64,000 nucleotides of DNA from Telmatactis stephensoni (GCA_029948255.1 JALIZF010001721.1:1-64000), one strand, 5' to 3'. Positions 13,101 through 24,783 are shown, counted from the first letter of the stretch. Numbers and translations are program-made. Notes: generated from the letters alone by a model not told the origin.

Positions 13101-16100
13101 ATGGGAATTTCTCTATCTTTAAGGCATTTGAAAAGCAGTTTATCATTACAAGCCACATGCACAGGTCCATATTGTCATTCCTCAGAAATGAGGATGGAAG
13201 AGAAATGTTATTTGCTTAGAGATTATTAATTTATATCTATTAATATTATATCGATGTTTTCTCAGATTTTCACAGAAGAAGTTTATGGTCAGCCGGTCAT
13301 GTGACTATTGTCACAAGATTTTGCTTAGTGGAGTAAAGTGCAAGGAATGCAAGTAAGAATAATACAATATTTTAAAGATAAAGATAAAGATAAAATATTA
13401 TTTTATTTGAGCATTAAGTTGAATTACCAAGCATTACACAGGCAGCCCAAGCTCAGCTTCAGTACTGATTCTGATTCTAATATTAGCTTGCGTTACAGTT
13501 GAACAAAACCCCTAATGCTGATAATGCAGGCTAGTTTTAATGGCAGTTTGCAAGTGTTTTGATACTGTTTTAATACTGTTTTTGAAAGTCTATGAGCTCT
13601 GATCTTAACTACACTATTAAAAAAACATTAAAAAGACTTTTTACAATTTTACCAGGTAAATGTATGATGTACATTTTCTTGTTTGATTTAAACTTTCTTG
13701 CAAACCAAATTCCTTTGAAAACTTTCAGTAGTTTGTACTTTGGTTGAATTGCAATATTATGAACATCCCAACAAGAGAAAACATATTGCGAACCAAACAC
13801 CTTTTAAAATTTTACAGTTACAATGTACATCAGCTTCAACGTGTAGTATAAACAAATCATGTGACAAACAAATTGGTGACAGCTATATTGGCTGCCCAGC
13901 CAATCCTATGATGCCACGATTTTCTATTGTGGATTTTGCTGGACAGGAAAAAACAAGTTGCATTACCTATGGTACTTCAACTAATGAGATCTTGCCATCT
14001 TGTGTTGATTTAGATACAAGTGCCATAAGCGATGTGCTAAGCAAGCTCCCCCATCGTGTGGATTACCCAAAGATTTTGAAGAATTTTTCAAACAAACTTT
14101 CAGAAGAGGTAACTATAGATTTCTTGGCTTATTCTTTTGTATTTTTTATATAAACTTTGACTTTTTTCCAAAAGCTCTAACCCAACACAGCCCTATACAT
14201 AATTACTTTCCCAGACCATATCCTTACCTCTGTTCAACTGTCCTGGGGCCCGTTTCTCAAAAGACCCGATAACTTTACCGACCCGTTAACTTATTCGATT
14301 TATTTAGGTTAACGGGTCCGTAAAGTTATGGGGTCTTTAGAGAAACGGGCCCCAGATGTAATCCTTAACACTGCCCAAACTCTCTAAAACCATTTTACCC
14401 AACTTATCACTGCTATTACTTTCCCCAGAAGAACAGCTTAGTTATTAGTTTTTTTCTTTTATTTTCAGGCGGTGAGTATCGTTCTCTTCCCATCATTAAA
14501 TCACAGTTCAAAAGGACAAACTCAGAACCATCCAACATTGCAAACCAGATTGGAGACATGATTAGAGCAAAGGAAAATAGAATTCAAAATCGAAGTGTTG
14601 GTGATTTATACATCAATACAATTGACAATGGCAAACCAAGCACTTACAACTATAACCAGGGACATGACGGAGCAAGTGTAGACTCAAGTTCAACCTCATC
14701 AGCATCATCCCCACCATCATCGCCAGTATTGTCCACAGGAGGGAGGGGAGAGTACACCCCTAGTCCACCATCGCCTTCTGAGGAACTGGATGGTTTTCCC
14801 AATCAAGTTAACTTTTATTATCCTACTCGATGTAAGTAAACACAAATAACTGTGACTTACCTTTTGTATAAATATTTATGGTATAGAACGTACTACTGTC
14901 AAACAACCATTAACTGACACCTCTGGTGAGTAAACACCATCCCATAAGAAGATGACGATTTTGGTACAAATCCTCTCCTGACAATATAATCCCCTATGAC
15001 ACTGTAAGCAGATATGTCTATGGTTCAACTGTACTCTATTAGCTTAGGATTAGACAGCCTGAACCTTTGGTAGTTTGGTATATTCAGCAAGATAATGAGA
15101 GTTTTTATATAAAATAATATACTAATAACATTGTATTGTTATTTTCTGTAGATGGATCAAGTACAACATCAGTGGCAACTTCAAATTTATCAAAGTAAGG
15201 ATTCTAAGGTTTTTGAATGATAAAGAATGAATTTGTTACTAATCACTTTTATTGGTTGTATTGCAGTAATGAACTGATAGACTCAACTGGAACATTGACA
15301 AGAACAGAAAGTACCAAGTCACGACAAAGCAGCAACACTACAAACAGCAACGAGTCTGTAAGTACATCCAGACAATGGGACCTAGTTTCATTCTAGTCAG
15401 GATTCTTAATAAAAGCCATCTGAAGTTGAAAATGTAGTGAAAAACTTTGTATCACTCAGAGCCCACTTGTTCAAAAGTGGGTAAGCATTAACCCAAGGTT
15501 AAGTCTAAAGAAAACTTTTGGATTAAATCCAGGGGTGGATCCAGAATTATCTTCAGGAGGGGGTGCACTGCCTTCAGGATGGAATGCACCATCATGTAAA
15601 TTGGAAACTGCTGAGAGGATATTTTGGAAAAATATTGAGAAAAAAGGACTTAAAGTCATCTCAGGAGGGAGTGCACACCCCCTGCACCCCTCCCCTAAAT
15701 CTACTCCTGAAATCTGAAGAAAACCTTTGGCATTAACCCTGGGTTAAAAAACCTGACCCTGAACTACCTGTGGTCATCTTTTCTGTGTGTTTAAATTTCT
15801 ACCAAGAATCATGGAAAGTAGTCGATATGTGAAAAACATTGCTTTCTGATCAGAGTTTAGTTCTCCTTAACTCTGAAAAATGAAATAGGAATTTGATCAG
15901 TGACCATTTGAATTTCCTATTTTCATTTTTATAATGAAATAATGTATTGTGCAATTTGTAATTCCCTGCTGAATACCCAGCTACTTTTGATGAATTTTGA
16001 ATTATAATATTACCCTGTTGTCGTGTGTTTTCTTGTTCTCATAGAATGCCATAATTCTATTTTATTTTGCTAGCTGAATATTTTGTTGTTCCTCTTTAAT

Positions 16101-19100
16101 TTCACAATATAAATTTGCATGATTATTTATTCTAACGAATGGTATTGCATGCATTTTAACATGGTATTCTAATGGCAGTAGACTGGTCTAATAGAACTGC
16201 ATGTTTTGGTATTAATTAGTGAGAGGGAAGCAAATAGTGATTTAATGAGACATAATTATAGTTTAGTGCCTGACATCAAAGATTATAATTATCTAAATTG
16301 AACATAATACATGCAGTAACTATAATTAGATCATACTGAGATCAGGAATTATAACCATGACACATTATATTGGCTCCATTCTAATATTGCTTGGCAGCTG
16401 AGGTTCATTTAATGATATAACAACTTAATGTTGAATTTATAACCCAGTCATACCTCCAGTATTAGGTATTCTCTATTATACCACAGAATCAGTTTGATTT
16501 ATTCTATAAATTGGTTATGATATATGTAACATAAGTTGATTATGGCATATGTCCTTATGGATCATCACAAAAATGGCTGCAGTTAAAGAAATATCTTTAT
16601 GGTGGACTAACAAGCCAAGTTTATACAGACTATTTCAGGGGGAGATGTGCCAGCTGTTGATGATCTAGATATACAGATTTCTGATGTGGATCCTGATAGT
16701 CGAACCTGGGGCAGAAGGGTGGTAAGTTGGGGTTTTGAATCTACATGACTTTCATCACGTGTTTACATCATAATCTTCCATCCGGTATTTGAAATTATGC
16801 ACTTTTGATACTACTTGGAAGCTACCAAGCAGATTTCTTGTGGGTAGGAAATCTATGGCATGGATATACAGGGCTGGTTCTTTAGTTTATCAGAATTCAT
16901 TGGTTCATTAGCATATCAGAATTCATTATAATATTGGTTGAAAAATATAATACACTGAATACATTATAGAGAAAGTTGTGCCATGACATTTTCTAGGCAT
17001 ATAAATCTACTCTAAAAGGTATAGGGTTAGGTTGATATAAGTTAAGGTAGTAATCATTAGCGCCATTTATATGAGGCCCATATTATAGGATGGGCCTTAC
17101 ATAAGATAAGCATTACATAAGGCTTGAACCACTGACTGTATAAATGGCACTCTTAGTTTAAGATATGCCTTGTTCAAGCCTCATCAGGGAACAGCTCAGA
17201 ACACTGTTCCTTGATAAGGTGTGATTTAGACTATAAAAAAGTGCCATTCATAAGGAGAGGTTTGCACCTTAATGTAAGGTGGGTCTTATGTAAGGCTTGT
17301 TGTATTTTAGTCTTGCATAATGGTCCTATTATAAATCCCTAATCCAATCCAGTCATTATAATTAAGGGTTTGAAAAAAATGCTATCATAAAATTTAAAAA
17401 TAAAAATAACATTTTTAAAGCTGTAAAAATTTAAATTGAAAATTAATAAAAATGGAAGGGAAGTGCTATTAAACCTCTCTATGCTGCATTAGAATACCAT
17501 AATCATCATACCAGTCATGATGCTACAAAATTTATTGTAGCGATCTTAAATAGTCTTGTCATTGTGTTATAAACTATATAAAGTGGTCTATGAATTTAGA
17601 CAACATCCATATTGTATAATAATAATATTTATTTATTACTTATTTATTATAATCCATAAAGGATATTTCATCACGAGCGTTCGGCAAGGCCTACATGTTA
17701 ATGGACCTACATGTAAGTTGTAATTGTAAATTCTAAACCATAAATTGCTTAAGAATTATAAATGTAATTTTTACTTAAATACTTCCTTAGTTACTATGTA
17801 TCCTAGAAAGCAAGAAACTCATAGTTTGACATCCATCACTGTAATATTATTCTCACATCCTTGTTCTAAATTCCCTTGAATATCAATGTTATTTAAAATT
17901 TTTTTTAAATCATGAGCCATGAACATTTTAAACACATCTGTGACATTAAACTACTTAAGGTGTTAAAAGAATTTCTTATTCATTTGTTTCCTGCATCGTT
18001 GTGAATTCATCTGTTCCCCTTTGCTCAGATGATCATAGAAGCTGCTTGTCTAATACTGTGTATTTTTGTGACTAGACTCGTGGTAGCCTGATGTCAGAGT
18101 GGGTGATACCATTTGAAGAACTTGAAATGTATGAGTTGCTGGGTTACGGCAGATTTGGTAAGGTGTATCGAGGCAAGTGGCATGGTGAAGTAGCCATCAA
18201 GATGATTGAAATTGACAATCCTACAGAGGAACAGCTTAATGCTTTTAAATTCCAGGTTGGTTAATAAACTGATGATGCATGGGTGTGGTGAGGGGTACTG
18301 TTGCTGGGGTGACTGTACCCCCTGGGAGCCCTTCCTGGCTTGATGATTAAATATTAAAAAAATGGCAAACCTTCAAAAAAATGATAGATACTTCAGGAAA
18401 GTTTTTGAAAATGATTGATGTTATTTGATTAATAGTAAGAGTCCCAACTTCCTTTCACTCTCCCCCCTCCTCAGTAATCTTGACCACCCCCTAATGTATT
18501 GTTAAATGATGAATGGCCCTGATGATGCTGGGACATAAGTAAGATGCAGAAGGGGAGGGGATGACTACTTGTTGAATGATTAAAAGTGATTTCCTGGTGG
18601 GACATCTTAGCCACACCCATTTAATAATGAGCAAAGTATTATCAATGTTTAATTTTTTAAATGTATTTCCAGGTAACAACTTTTCGGAAGACTCGCCATG
18701 ATAACACTGTACTGTTCATGGGTGCTTGTATGGATCCCCCTAAACTGGCCATCATCACAAGGTAAATAGAATATTGGACATAAATAAATGTGATTGTTTT
18801 ACATTTTAAAAACTGAAAACTAAAATCTCAATATTTATGGTTTATTTCTTGTTTTCAGTCTTTGTCGAGGCAACTCTCTTTACACTCATGTCCATATCAA
18901 GAAAGACAACTTCCCTCTTGCCAAAGTTGCTCAAATCACAACTCAAATCGCACAGGTCAGGTTTCAACAATGTCTGATTGGATTATCTGGGGTTTGGTTA
19001 GGTTTGGTATGCTGGGCTGTGTTGATGTAGAAGGCTAACCAAAAATAGTAGATGGCCAAATAAACAAGTGACAAATATGTTTCATAAGCAGCAATGGTAG

Positions 19101-21529
19101 ACAAAAGTAGCCATCTCAAGATGACTAACTTGCAGGGCATTTTTGTTGACAATGACTAACGGCATGGCCATGATATGAACACCCTTGGATTGTATGAGAC
19201 ATGATATGGGCTTATATAACTTAATGGCATGTTATACAGCATCTGCTTCATAGATGATGTTAGTGTTGCATGCCTTAAGCAGATTCTCCACTCATCACAG
19301 AAATCACTCGCAGCAGTCATTTTTAATTGCAGTGAAATTTTGAACAATAGATTTTATTTCCAATGGATACTCATTAGCTCGCTGCGAGTGCTTTTAGCGA
19401 GAACTGGAGAATGGCCTTTATAATGTTGATGTGTTCATTGTTTTGTAGGGTATGGGATATCTCCATGCAAGGGGTATAGTACACACAGATCTACGCTCCA
19501 AGAATGTCTTCCTAGAACTGAACAGTAAAGTAGTCATCACTGACTTTGGTCTTTATAGTGTTGCTGGTTTAACAGTCAAGTCTGTCAGGTAACAACTACA
19601 ACAACCTTGTTGTCCTATACCAGTTTTCATATGAGTGTGGAACGGAACATGCTGTGGCCTTGTCAGTGCTGTGATATCCATGAAAAGCATTCAAAGTTCT
19701 TGTTGTAACTGTGCCAAGCCATTTTTGGCGTCACATGAAAACTGCTCTTAGATATTCAGTGCAATAATCTCTAGATTGAGTACCATATGCTCAGTAGATT
19801 CACAGGTCATGGTCACACAAAGAATACCATCACTTAATTAGTGGTCTTATGTTTTGCCTTTGTTCTCATGTGTTACATATTTTGAATTCACCAGACCTAA
19901 CTATTTGATGGTACCTCGTGGATGGCTGTTTTATTTAGCACCAGAAATTGTCCGCAACCTAAAAACCATTCAAGATGCACCAGATTCAAGTACTTTTACA
20001 ACAAAGACTGATGTGTTTGCATTTGGGTAAGTAAGTTATTAGGAAGACAAATTGCAGAGCTGTCCTAGCCTCTGTTGCAGCCAACACTTGTCTCAAAAAG
20101 CACTCATAGACTTCGTAGCACAGGAAATTTCCAAGATGAGTGTTGGTGGGTGAACAGGAGGTTGGAGCTGCCTGTGAAAACTGTTTTAGTGACTTTTGCG
20201 GAAATTTTTCAAGTCTTCTCAAATGGTATAAAATGGTATTAATGGGGTTTGTTGTACCAAAACATCAATGTGCCTGCAAAAAACGTCACTTAAGGCCATT
20301 CTCCACTCATCACAGAAATTACTCGCAGCGAGCCAGCGAGTACTCGTTCGGAATAGAATCTACTGTTCAAAATTTCGCAGCGAGTAAAAATGATTGCAGC
20401 GAGTGCTTTCTGCGTTGAGTGGAGAATGTGCTTTAGGCCATTTTCCTTGATACCCCTTCAATAAGGTATGCAAAATTGACTTTGACGTAGTCAGAAAGAG
20501 TCAATGCAATTCTCAATGTCAAGAAGTCAACTCACTGGCAAAGCCTTGAAGAAATGGAATCTCCAATGTCAAAAATAGTTTTCCAAACTTCTGCGAAAGT
20601 TCAATTTGCCTAGTTTAATTTCATTCACTGAAGAGGACAGCAGTACCACTGCCATTTGAAAACAAACTTGTCGAAGCTAATGTTATCATGGATTTCAATT
20701 TTAGGACTGTTTGGTATGAAATGTGTGCAGGGTCATGGCCATGGAAGAAGCAACATCCAGAAACTATTATCTACCAAGTTGGGAAAGGCTGCAAGCAACC
20801 ACTAAATGCACTAGAAGTACCTTCAGAAGTTAAGGTAAGAATACCTTCTGTTCTACCTTTAGTTATTGGTTAACTTTATAGAAATATCACAGGAGCAGTA
20901 TATTAACATACAGGGAAGCAAGGGTGGCAGAGCAATGAGAGGTCCAGTCTGTCACCTCTGTGGTCCTTCCCACTAGTTGGATTCCTTGGTGGAGCATCAC
21001 ATGTGACTTGAGTTTGTCAGTTCGCTCTTTCCCTTGCTTCTAGGAGTTTTTCTTTGGGTTCTCCAGTTTTCCTCCCTCAGTAAAAACAATTCAGTGAGCT
21101 GAGAGTTGTGTGCATAGAATATTCATCATTTTCCATACATCAGTTCATTGGTCACACACAAAGCATTGAAGCGAGGCTTCAGGGTACAAATTGTACAGTG
21201 TCCCATAATTGGTACAGTGTCCCATAATTGGTGTACAAGCGCTAAAAGATTTGGACACTTAAATTAATTGTCATTATAAATGTTGAAAGACTTACTTATG
21301 CTCCAAATATTTTCCCAATAAATAATGGTTCAACAATCTATTGATGTGGCAAACTTATTTTGTCTATTCACAGGAAGCTATAATACTCTGTTGGGCTATG
21401 AATCCAAAATCAAGACCATCTTTTAGTGAAATTCTTAAATTAATTGAACGTCTACCTAAAAAGCATCGACTCCATAGAAGTCCCTCACAGCCTTGTACAG
21501 TTGGACGATCCACTGAGGCCTTAATCTGA
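4168..21529 (+). CDS. KSR: Kinase suppressor of Ras (KSR)-like scaffold kinase
   Basis: Coding exons: 4168-4311, 4973-5116, 9397-9541, 10016-10339, 10723-10884, 11656-11722, 13266-13352, 13847-14108, 14477-14831, 15152-15194, 15267-15357, 16629-16721, 18076-18255, 18673-18761, 18859-18955, 19449-19588, 19895-20026, 20705-20834, 21374-21529 (about 946 residues; human KSR1 is about 920). KSR scaffolds RAF, MEK and ERK at the plasma membrane. Seen in order: N-terminal coiled-coil/SAM-like CA1 region (IDIS...QQEIRTVE, residues 1-144), Ser/Pro-rich linkers, a C1 zinc finger (about 328-360), a 14-3-3-type site RTNSEP (about 458-463), a Ser-rich block, and a kinase domain (about 647-930) with GYGRFG loop, WHGEVAIK (Lys about 681), [11 protein letters not shown] and APE. 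Splice phases agree throughout except around the C1 junction (13352/13847), where the final His/Cys ligands are not recovered and a small exon may be missed. The start is the first ATG after the acceptor at 4140. Confidence 0.9.
7414..9304. mobile_element. Outer inverted-repeat element with C-rich flanks
   Basis: The left end reads AGGGAGTTTTCATCAATTAT then GCCTTGGGG; the right end is its near-perfect inverted complement (GGCATAATTAATGAAAGCTC then CCT). Each arm continues into GGCTGGAGGAAA or its complement and then runs of seven to nine C (7,488-7,560 and 9,187-9,281). This suggests one element or two converging copies of a family, about 1.9 kb apart, with the Tc1-like element between them. 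No coding sequence outside the inner element is visible. Confidence 0.5.
7741..8814. mobile_element. Fold-back element derived from a Tc1/mariner-like transposon
   Basis: Two arms of about 420 bases (7,741-8,159 and 8,380-8,814) are inverted copies; the ends are CTGCGAAAACCCTTGTATCG and its complement, each bordered by TA, as expected for Tc1/mariner insertion. Each arm carries a decayed helix-turn-helix start of a transposase ([19 protein letters not shown]...). The centre, read on the minus strand at about 8,170-8,271, encodes a second piece ([13 protein letters not shown]) behind an acceptor-like TTTACAG. No catalytic DDE part is present, and indels disrupt both arms, so it cannot encode an active transposase. 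Confidence 0.75.
9598..9980. mobile_element. MITE-like element, termini CAGGTTCGCACAGG
   Basis: The 5' end CAGGTTCGCAC and the 3' end GTACAAACCCTG form short imperfect terminal inverted repeats. The interior has internal repetition around GTCATGGAAA (9,687-9,705). It lies in KSR intron 3 and is non-coding. The boundaries are judged by eye. Confidence 0.4.
11037..11210. repeat. Fold-back family B copy (CAGTTTTCATRTGAGTGGG), partial
   Basis: Contains GCAGTTTTCATGTGAGTGGG followed by a ...CTGTAATGTGGTCGTGTCAGTATTGTAATGTC... type interior and TCCTGCTGTAACC, matching the copies at 41,568-41,715 and 19,620-19,749. Here it looks rearranged or doubled, with a second start at 11,044 (GTGTGAAATTGACTGTACGG). 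KSR intron 5. Confidence 0.5.
11750..11905 (+). repeat. Degenerate tandem repeat around GACCCTTGACCTAG
   Basis: About eight diverged copies of an 18 to 25 base unit (GGACCCTTGACCTAGTGG, CAACTCCTTG variants) in KSR intron 6. Two longer copies share GTAGCACAACTCCTTG or CTAGCACAACTCCTTG. Confidence 0.5.
12309..12327 (+). repeat. Poly-C tract
   Basis: An uninterrupted run of C of about 18 bases in KSR intron 6, next to GG and a T run. Such a tract often marks assembly or polymerase slippage. Confidence 0.8.
12815..12991. repeat. Tandem plus inverted repeat (CTTGGCCATCGTTCCTCCCC)
   Basis: Three direct copies of a unit of about 55 bases containing ACCCAGAGCACCTTGGCC and CGTTCCTCCCC (12,815-12,945) are followed by one inverted copy (12,951-12,991, GTAGGGGAGGAACGAC...GGTGCTCTGGGT), giving a strong hairpin. 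KSR intron 6; non-coding. Confidence 0.6.
14243..14354. mobile_element. Fold-back family A copy 1 (CTGGGGCCCGTTTCTC)
   Basis: A near-perfect hairpin of 112 bases: the left arm (CTGGGGCCCGTTTCTCAAAA then GACCCGATAACTTTACCG) matches the inverted right arm over about 48 bases, with a short AT-rich loop. Related, more diverged copies sit at 36,531-36,727 and 58,076-58,282. Non-coding, in KSR intron 8. Confidence 0.8.
15475..15752. mobile_element. Nested repeats: TTAACCCAGGGTTAA element holding family D
   Basis: Outer inverted arms (ATTAACCCAAGGTTAAGTCT at 15,487 and ATTAACCCTGGGTTAAAAAA at 15,733) flank an inner unit at 15,531-15,716 that starts GGGGTGGATCCAG and ends CCCCTCCCCTAAATCTACTC. The inner unit recurs inverted at 53,652-53,842 in GCN1. 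The short open frames here are incidental. Confidence 0.55.
17052..17312. repeat. Imperfect fold-back around TTACATAAGGC
   Basis: GCGCCATTTATATGAGG near the left is mirrored by AAAGTGCCATTCATAAGG near the right, and the unit CTTACATAAG/CTTATGTAAGG recurs in both orientations. In KSR intron 12; boundaries are uncertain. Confidence 0.4.
19274..19421. mobile_element. Fold-back family C copy 1 (ATTCTCCACTCATCACAGAA)
   Basis: About 148 bases with inverted ends (CAGATTCTCCACTCATCACA at left, GAACTGGAGAATGGCC at right) and interior CTCGCAGC / GCTGCGAG inverted blocks. A second copy is at 20,290-20,439, 1 kb away on the other side of KSR exon 17. Confidence 0.65.
19620..19749. repeat. Fold-back family B copy
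   Basis: Starts CAGTTTTCATATGAGTGTGG and ends CACATGAAAACTGCTCTTA, which is the inverted terminus. The interior CTTGTCAGTGCTGTGATATC matches the other family B copies. KSR intron 16. Confidence 0.6.
20290..20439. mobile_element. Fold-back family C copy 2
   Basis: TTAAGGCCATTCTCCACTCA at left, TGAGTGGAGAATGTGCTTTA then GGCC at right. The interior (ACTCGCAGCGAG, AATTTCGCAGCGAGT) matches copy 1 at 19,274-19,421. KSR intron 17; non-coding. Confidence 0.7.
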
Positions 21530-21801
21530 TGAAATGATTGTGATATTACAGTGGAATTTTAAACAGATTTTTATCTGTTCTATTGCATTGATTTTTTCTG
21601 CATCTTTGCATGTCTAACAAACCTATCAAATAGGTATTTTGAACTTACTTTACCGATGTCAAAAAGTGTAGATTTTAGAGTAACTTTGAAAAAGGTTGTG
21701 CCATAGATGTTTAGTATGTTACTTGTTACTAAGCAATGAGAATGTACAGTACTGTTATTTCAGTGTTAAACAAAACTTCCATTTCTTCTCTTGTGGAGAA
21801 A

Positions 21802-21807
21802 AATAAA
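21802..21807 (+). terminator. Likely polyadenylation signal of the KSR-like gene
   Basis: AATAAA lies 273 bases after the KSR stop codon. It is a plausible but unproven 3' end signal; AT-rich sequence continues beyond it. Confidence 0.4.
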
Positions 21808-23924
21808 TTCTCATAGTTGTTTTTAAACTACAGATTTTTTCTAACTTATTGGTTAATAGTGTGTGTACATGTGTGTATACTTGGTCAATAAGAGATGGTT
21901 AAGATGTAAATGTACTTCGTTATTTGTCTTAATTATTGAAACATTGAAGTGATTCAAAGCAATAACAAAATTTGTTACGTTGAGGTCAAATTGTCACCAT
22001 AAATGTGCATGAATTACTGAATTACAGTGACACTAATTTAAAGTTAAATTCAATGCAGGATCAGAATTTTTCTTTTCTAACAATATTCTAATATTTTTAT
22101 AAATTGTTTTTATTTTTTCATTTAATTGATTTTGCAAGGACCATTTACTTCATGCAACAATGAAGAACAAATGTGCAGTTGTAAATCCTCTCTAGACGCT
22201 CTCTAGACACCCTCTGTAGACATATCCCTAGACCGGGCGTTCAAAAGAAATTAGCGCTTTTGCCTTTGGAACGCTGGGATCGGTGTTTCCAATGGCTTCT
22301 TATTGAGGTATCGGAAGAAAAAAACAACAAAAGCAAAAACACACCTCAAAAATTACTCTAAAGTACTATTTTCTTTGTTGTTTCTCGAAATCATTTCAAG
22401 AGATGTATAACTTCATGTCTGTTGCCACCTAACGTCCACTGTAGTCGCACTCAAGTGCTTACACTGTTGTACGAAGTCGGTGTGTCAATCAAAGCTAACA
22501 AGAAATCAAATTTTTACAGTTTCAATTTTACATCCACAATAAATCTTGTCAATTTTTTAATCAAAATTTTATTGCTTTAATGTAGCTGTTATCAAAATAT
22601 TTAAGCAGCTAAAATATTAAACAATTGTACATATATCTATAGTAGAATTATTTGCTCGGATGAACAACCTAAATGATAGATTGTTTTTCACTGTAAAAAT
22701 CATTGTAAAATTTATCTGTTTTGTACATAAATTGAATTCTTAGGACAAGTGCATTTCTTTGTTTGACTTGCATAGTTATTGTACAAAGCAATCTTGCTAT
22801 AATTACATGTAATTTTGAAACAAGACAAATGTAATAAAACACGAAAATGATATTGTTCATAGCCATGGTGTATTTCATAAGAAGGACGGTCAACTATGTG
22901 GTTGTGAAATAATTCTGCCATTATTTGTGTCAAGATCCCGCCATCCCGCTTATTTCAGCAGCAATCAGGGTTCACACAGTTAAGCAGGTAATGCGTGCTG
23001 AAATGTTTTCTCGCGCTGGCAACGCAATTTTAGATTTTATTACAGAGAAAAATTGCAGCGTCTATCATCACTCTTCCTACATTCAGTACGTGGCGTGCAT
23101 TATTACTTTTTTTTTGCATTATTTTTTATAGTTGCAGAGAAAAGCTTTCACAGTTATGACCTTTCTCCAAGAAATGTTGCGAGAAATCGTTGCGCAGCCG
23201 ACTGTTCACCCGCGATTTGTAGATGCACATATCAGAGCGCGCGTAATATACCAATTATTATATAATACATGAATATGCGCCCTTCTCTCCAAAAAACTTC
23301 TCTTCAAGATCCCAATATGAAGTGAACCCTTCAGTCCATGGTAAGACAGAAACATTGCGCGTGATAAATGAGAACGCGCAAGTCAACGAAGATTTGTGCG
23401 TAATACCACATACGTAAAACCAGAGTGATTGATTTTGAATGGAAAAAATACGAGACAAAAACTATAAACTGATGCATATTTATTTACAAATGTTCAAATA
23501 CAGGTTTTTACAGGTTGATACTGCTGGAAAGTCAAAAAAATTTCAGTATAGGAAATTTCCTCGTGTTTTTTCATTTTTTATTTTTTCTTCTCATATCACA
23601 AGCCGCACATTTCCCCTAGCCAACTTCTCCACCAACATCACACTATCCTCCATTCTCTGGCGATCTTTTCAAGTTAGTACGGAATGTTAAGTTTGCAGTC
23701 TGGAATTGCGCCTCTGTTCGTTGAATCTGTCCACCGTCTCTGTACTTGTAATCATGTACATTGTTTAGCCTATAAGACTATAGAATAAACGACAGAGCAT
23801 GACTTACAGATATGACCATGGACAAGTAGAATGAATTGTTAAATCTATAGCGACGCAACCACCAAAAACGTAAGGCAAAGTGTCACCTCGCAGAATTTCA
23901 TAGACTTTTGACGTGAAGACAAAC

Positions 23925-24196
23925 TGATCATAGATTTCAAGACTTCAAATCAGTACTAGAAGAAACAATTAAGCTAAGAATGACTACTACATGTCGAGAA
24001 AGAAGAATTAACCGACTAGACTTCAAGAACAGACTGATTTCAAGATTTCAAATCAGTACTAGAAGAATCAATTAACCTAAGAACTACTAAATGTCGAGAA
24101 GAAGAATTAATCGACTAGACTTCATGATCAAGAACAGACTGATTTCAAGACTTCAAATCAGTACTACTAGAACGACTACTAAATGTGAAGAAGCAA
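23925..24196 (+). repeat. Tandem repeat, unit about 104 bases, 2.6 copies
   Basis: The motif TTCAAGACTTCAAATCAGTA followed by CTAGAAGAA...CATGTCGAGAA...CGACTAGACTTC starts again near 24,033 and 24,138 (CAGTACT at 23,951, 24,054 and 24,159). It is non-coding, in the intergenic region. Confidence 0.75.
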
Positions 24197-24783
24197 GACT
24201 CCTTCAGAAGGAACAAGATCAATTGAAAATTAGAACATCAACAAAGTGAGCACTTTGTCTCGTTAATGTGGCAACGTTTTTTCCAATTGGAAATTGGAAA
24301 TTCTTAAGAATTTCAGATATTATTAAAATTTTGTGCAACGAACAGATGAATTCCAGATTGCAAACTTACCATCCAACCAACGTCAATGGTCAGTGTAAGA
24401 TGCTGTGGGATGCTGTGACTTCACAGGGATTGGTGAAACTCATGCCTTGCATTGTGACACAACCTTACCGGGTCGAATTGAAAACGTGGTGAATTGAAAC
24501 ATTGATGATAAAATGACTTTCCAGCAGTAACTTTGTACCTGGCTATTTACATCGATTTACATCAAAATTATAGTTCTATTTTCTACAATCGCACGAGGAT
24601 ATCGTACTAAGTAAATACAATCGATATCGAAAGTAAAGTTTTCTACCGAAGTCTGATTATTTTGTTTTGTTAAAAAAGGTTTTAAAAATAGGCTTGAGGT
24701 TATATATACACATTCATTCTTGACAATAGTTAAAGTTTTTTGAAAACATAAATATATAGACATATACGAAGGTATAACTTGGT

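Larger units (their letters stand above)
21530..24783. other. Intergenic region between KSR and the repeat-protein gene
   Basis: The left part holds the KSR 3' untranslated region. No open frame has recognisable homology or usable splice structure. 22,925-23,450 is locally richer in CpG (GCGCGCGTAATA), which could be promoter-like, but no gene is seen from it. A tandem repeat lies at 23,925-24,196. Confidence 0.55.
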
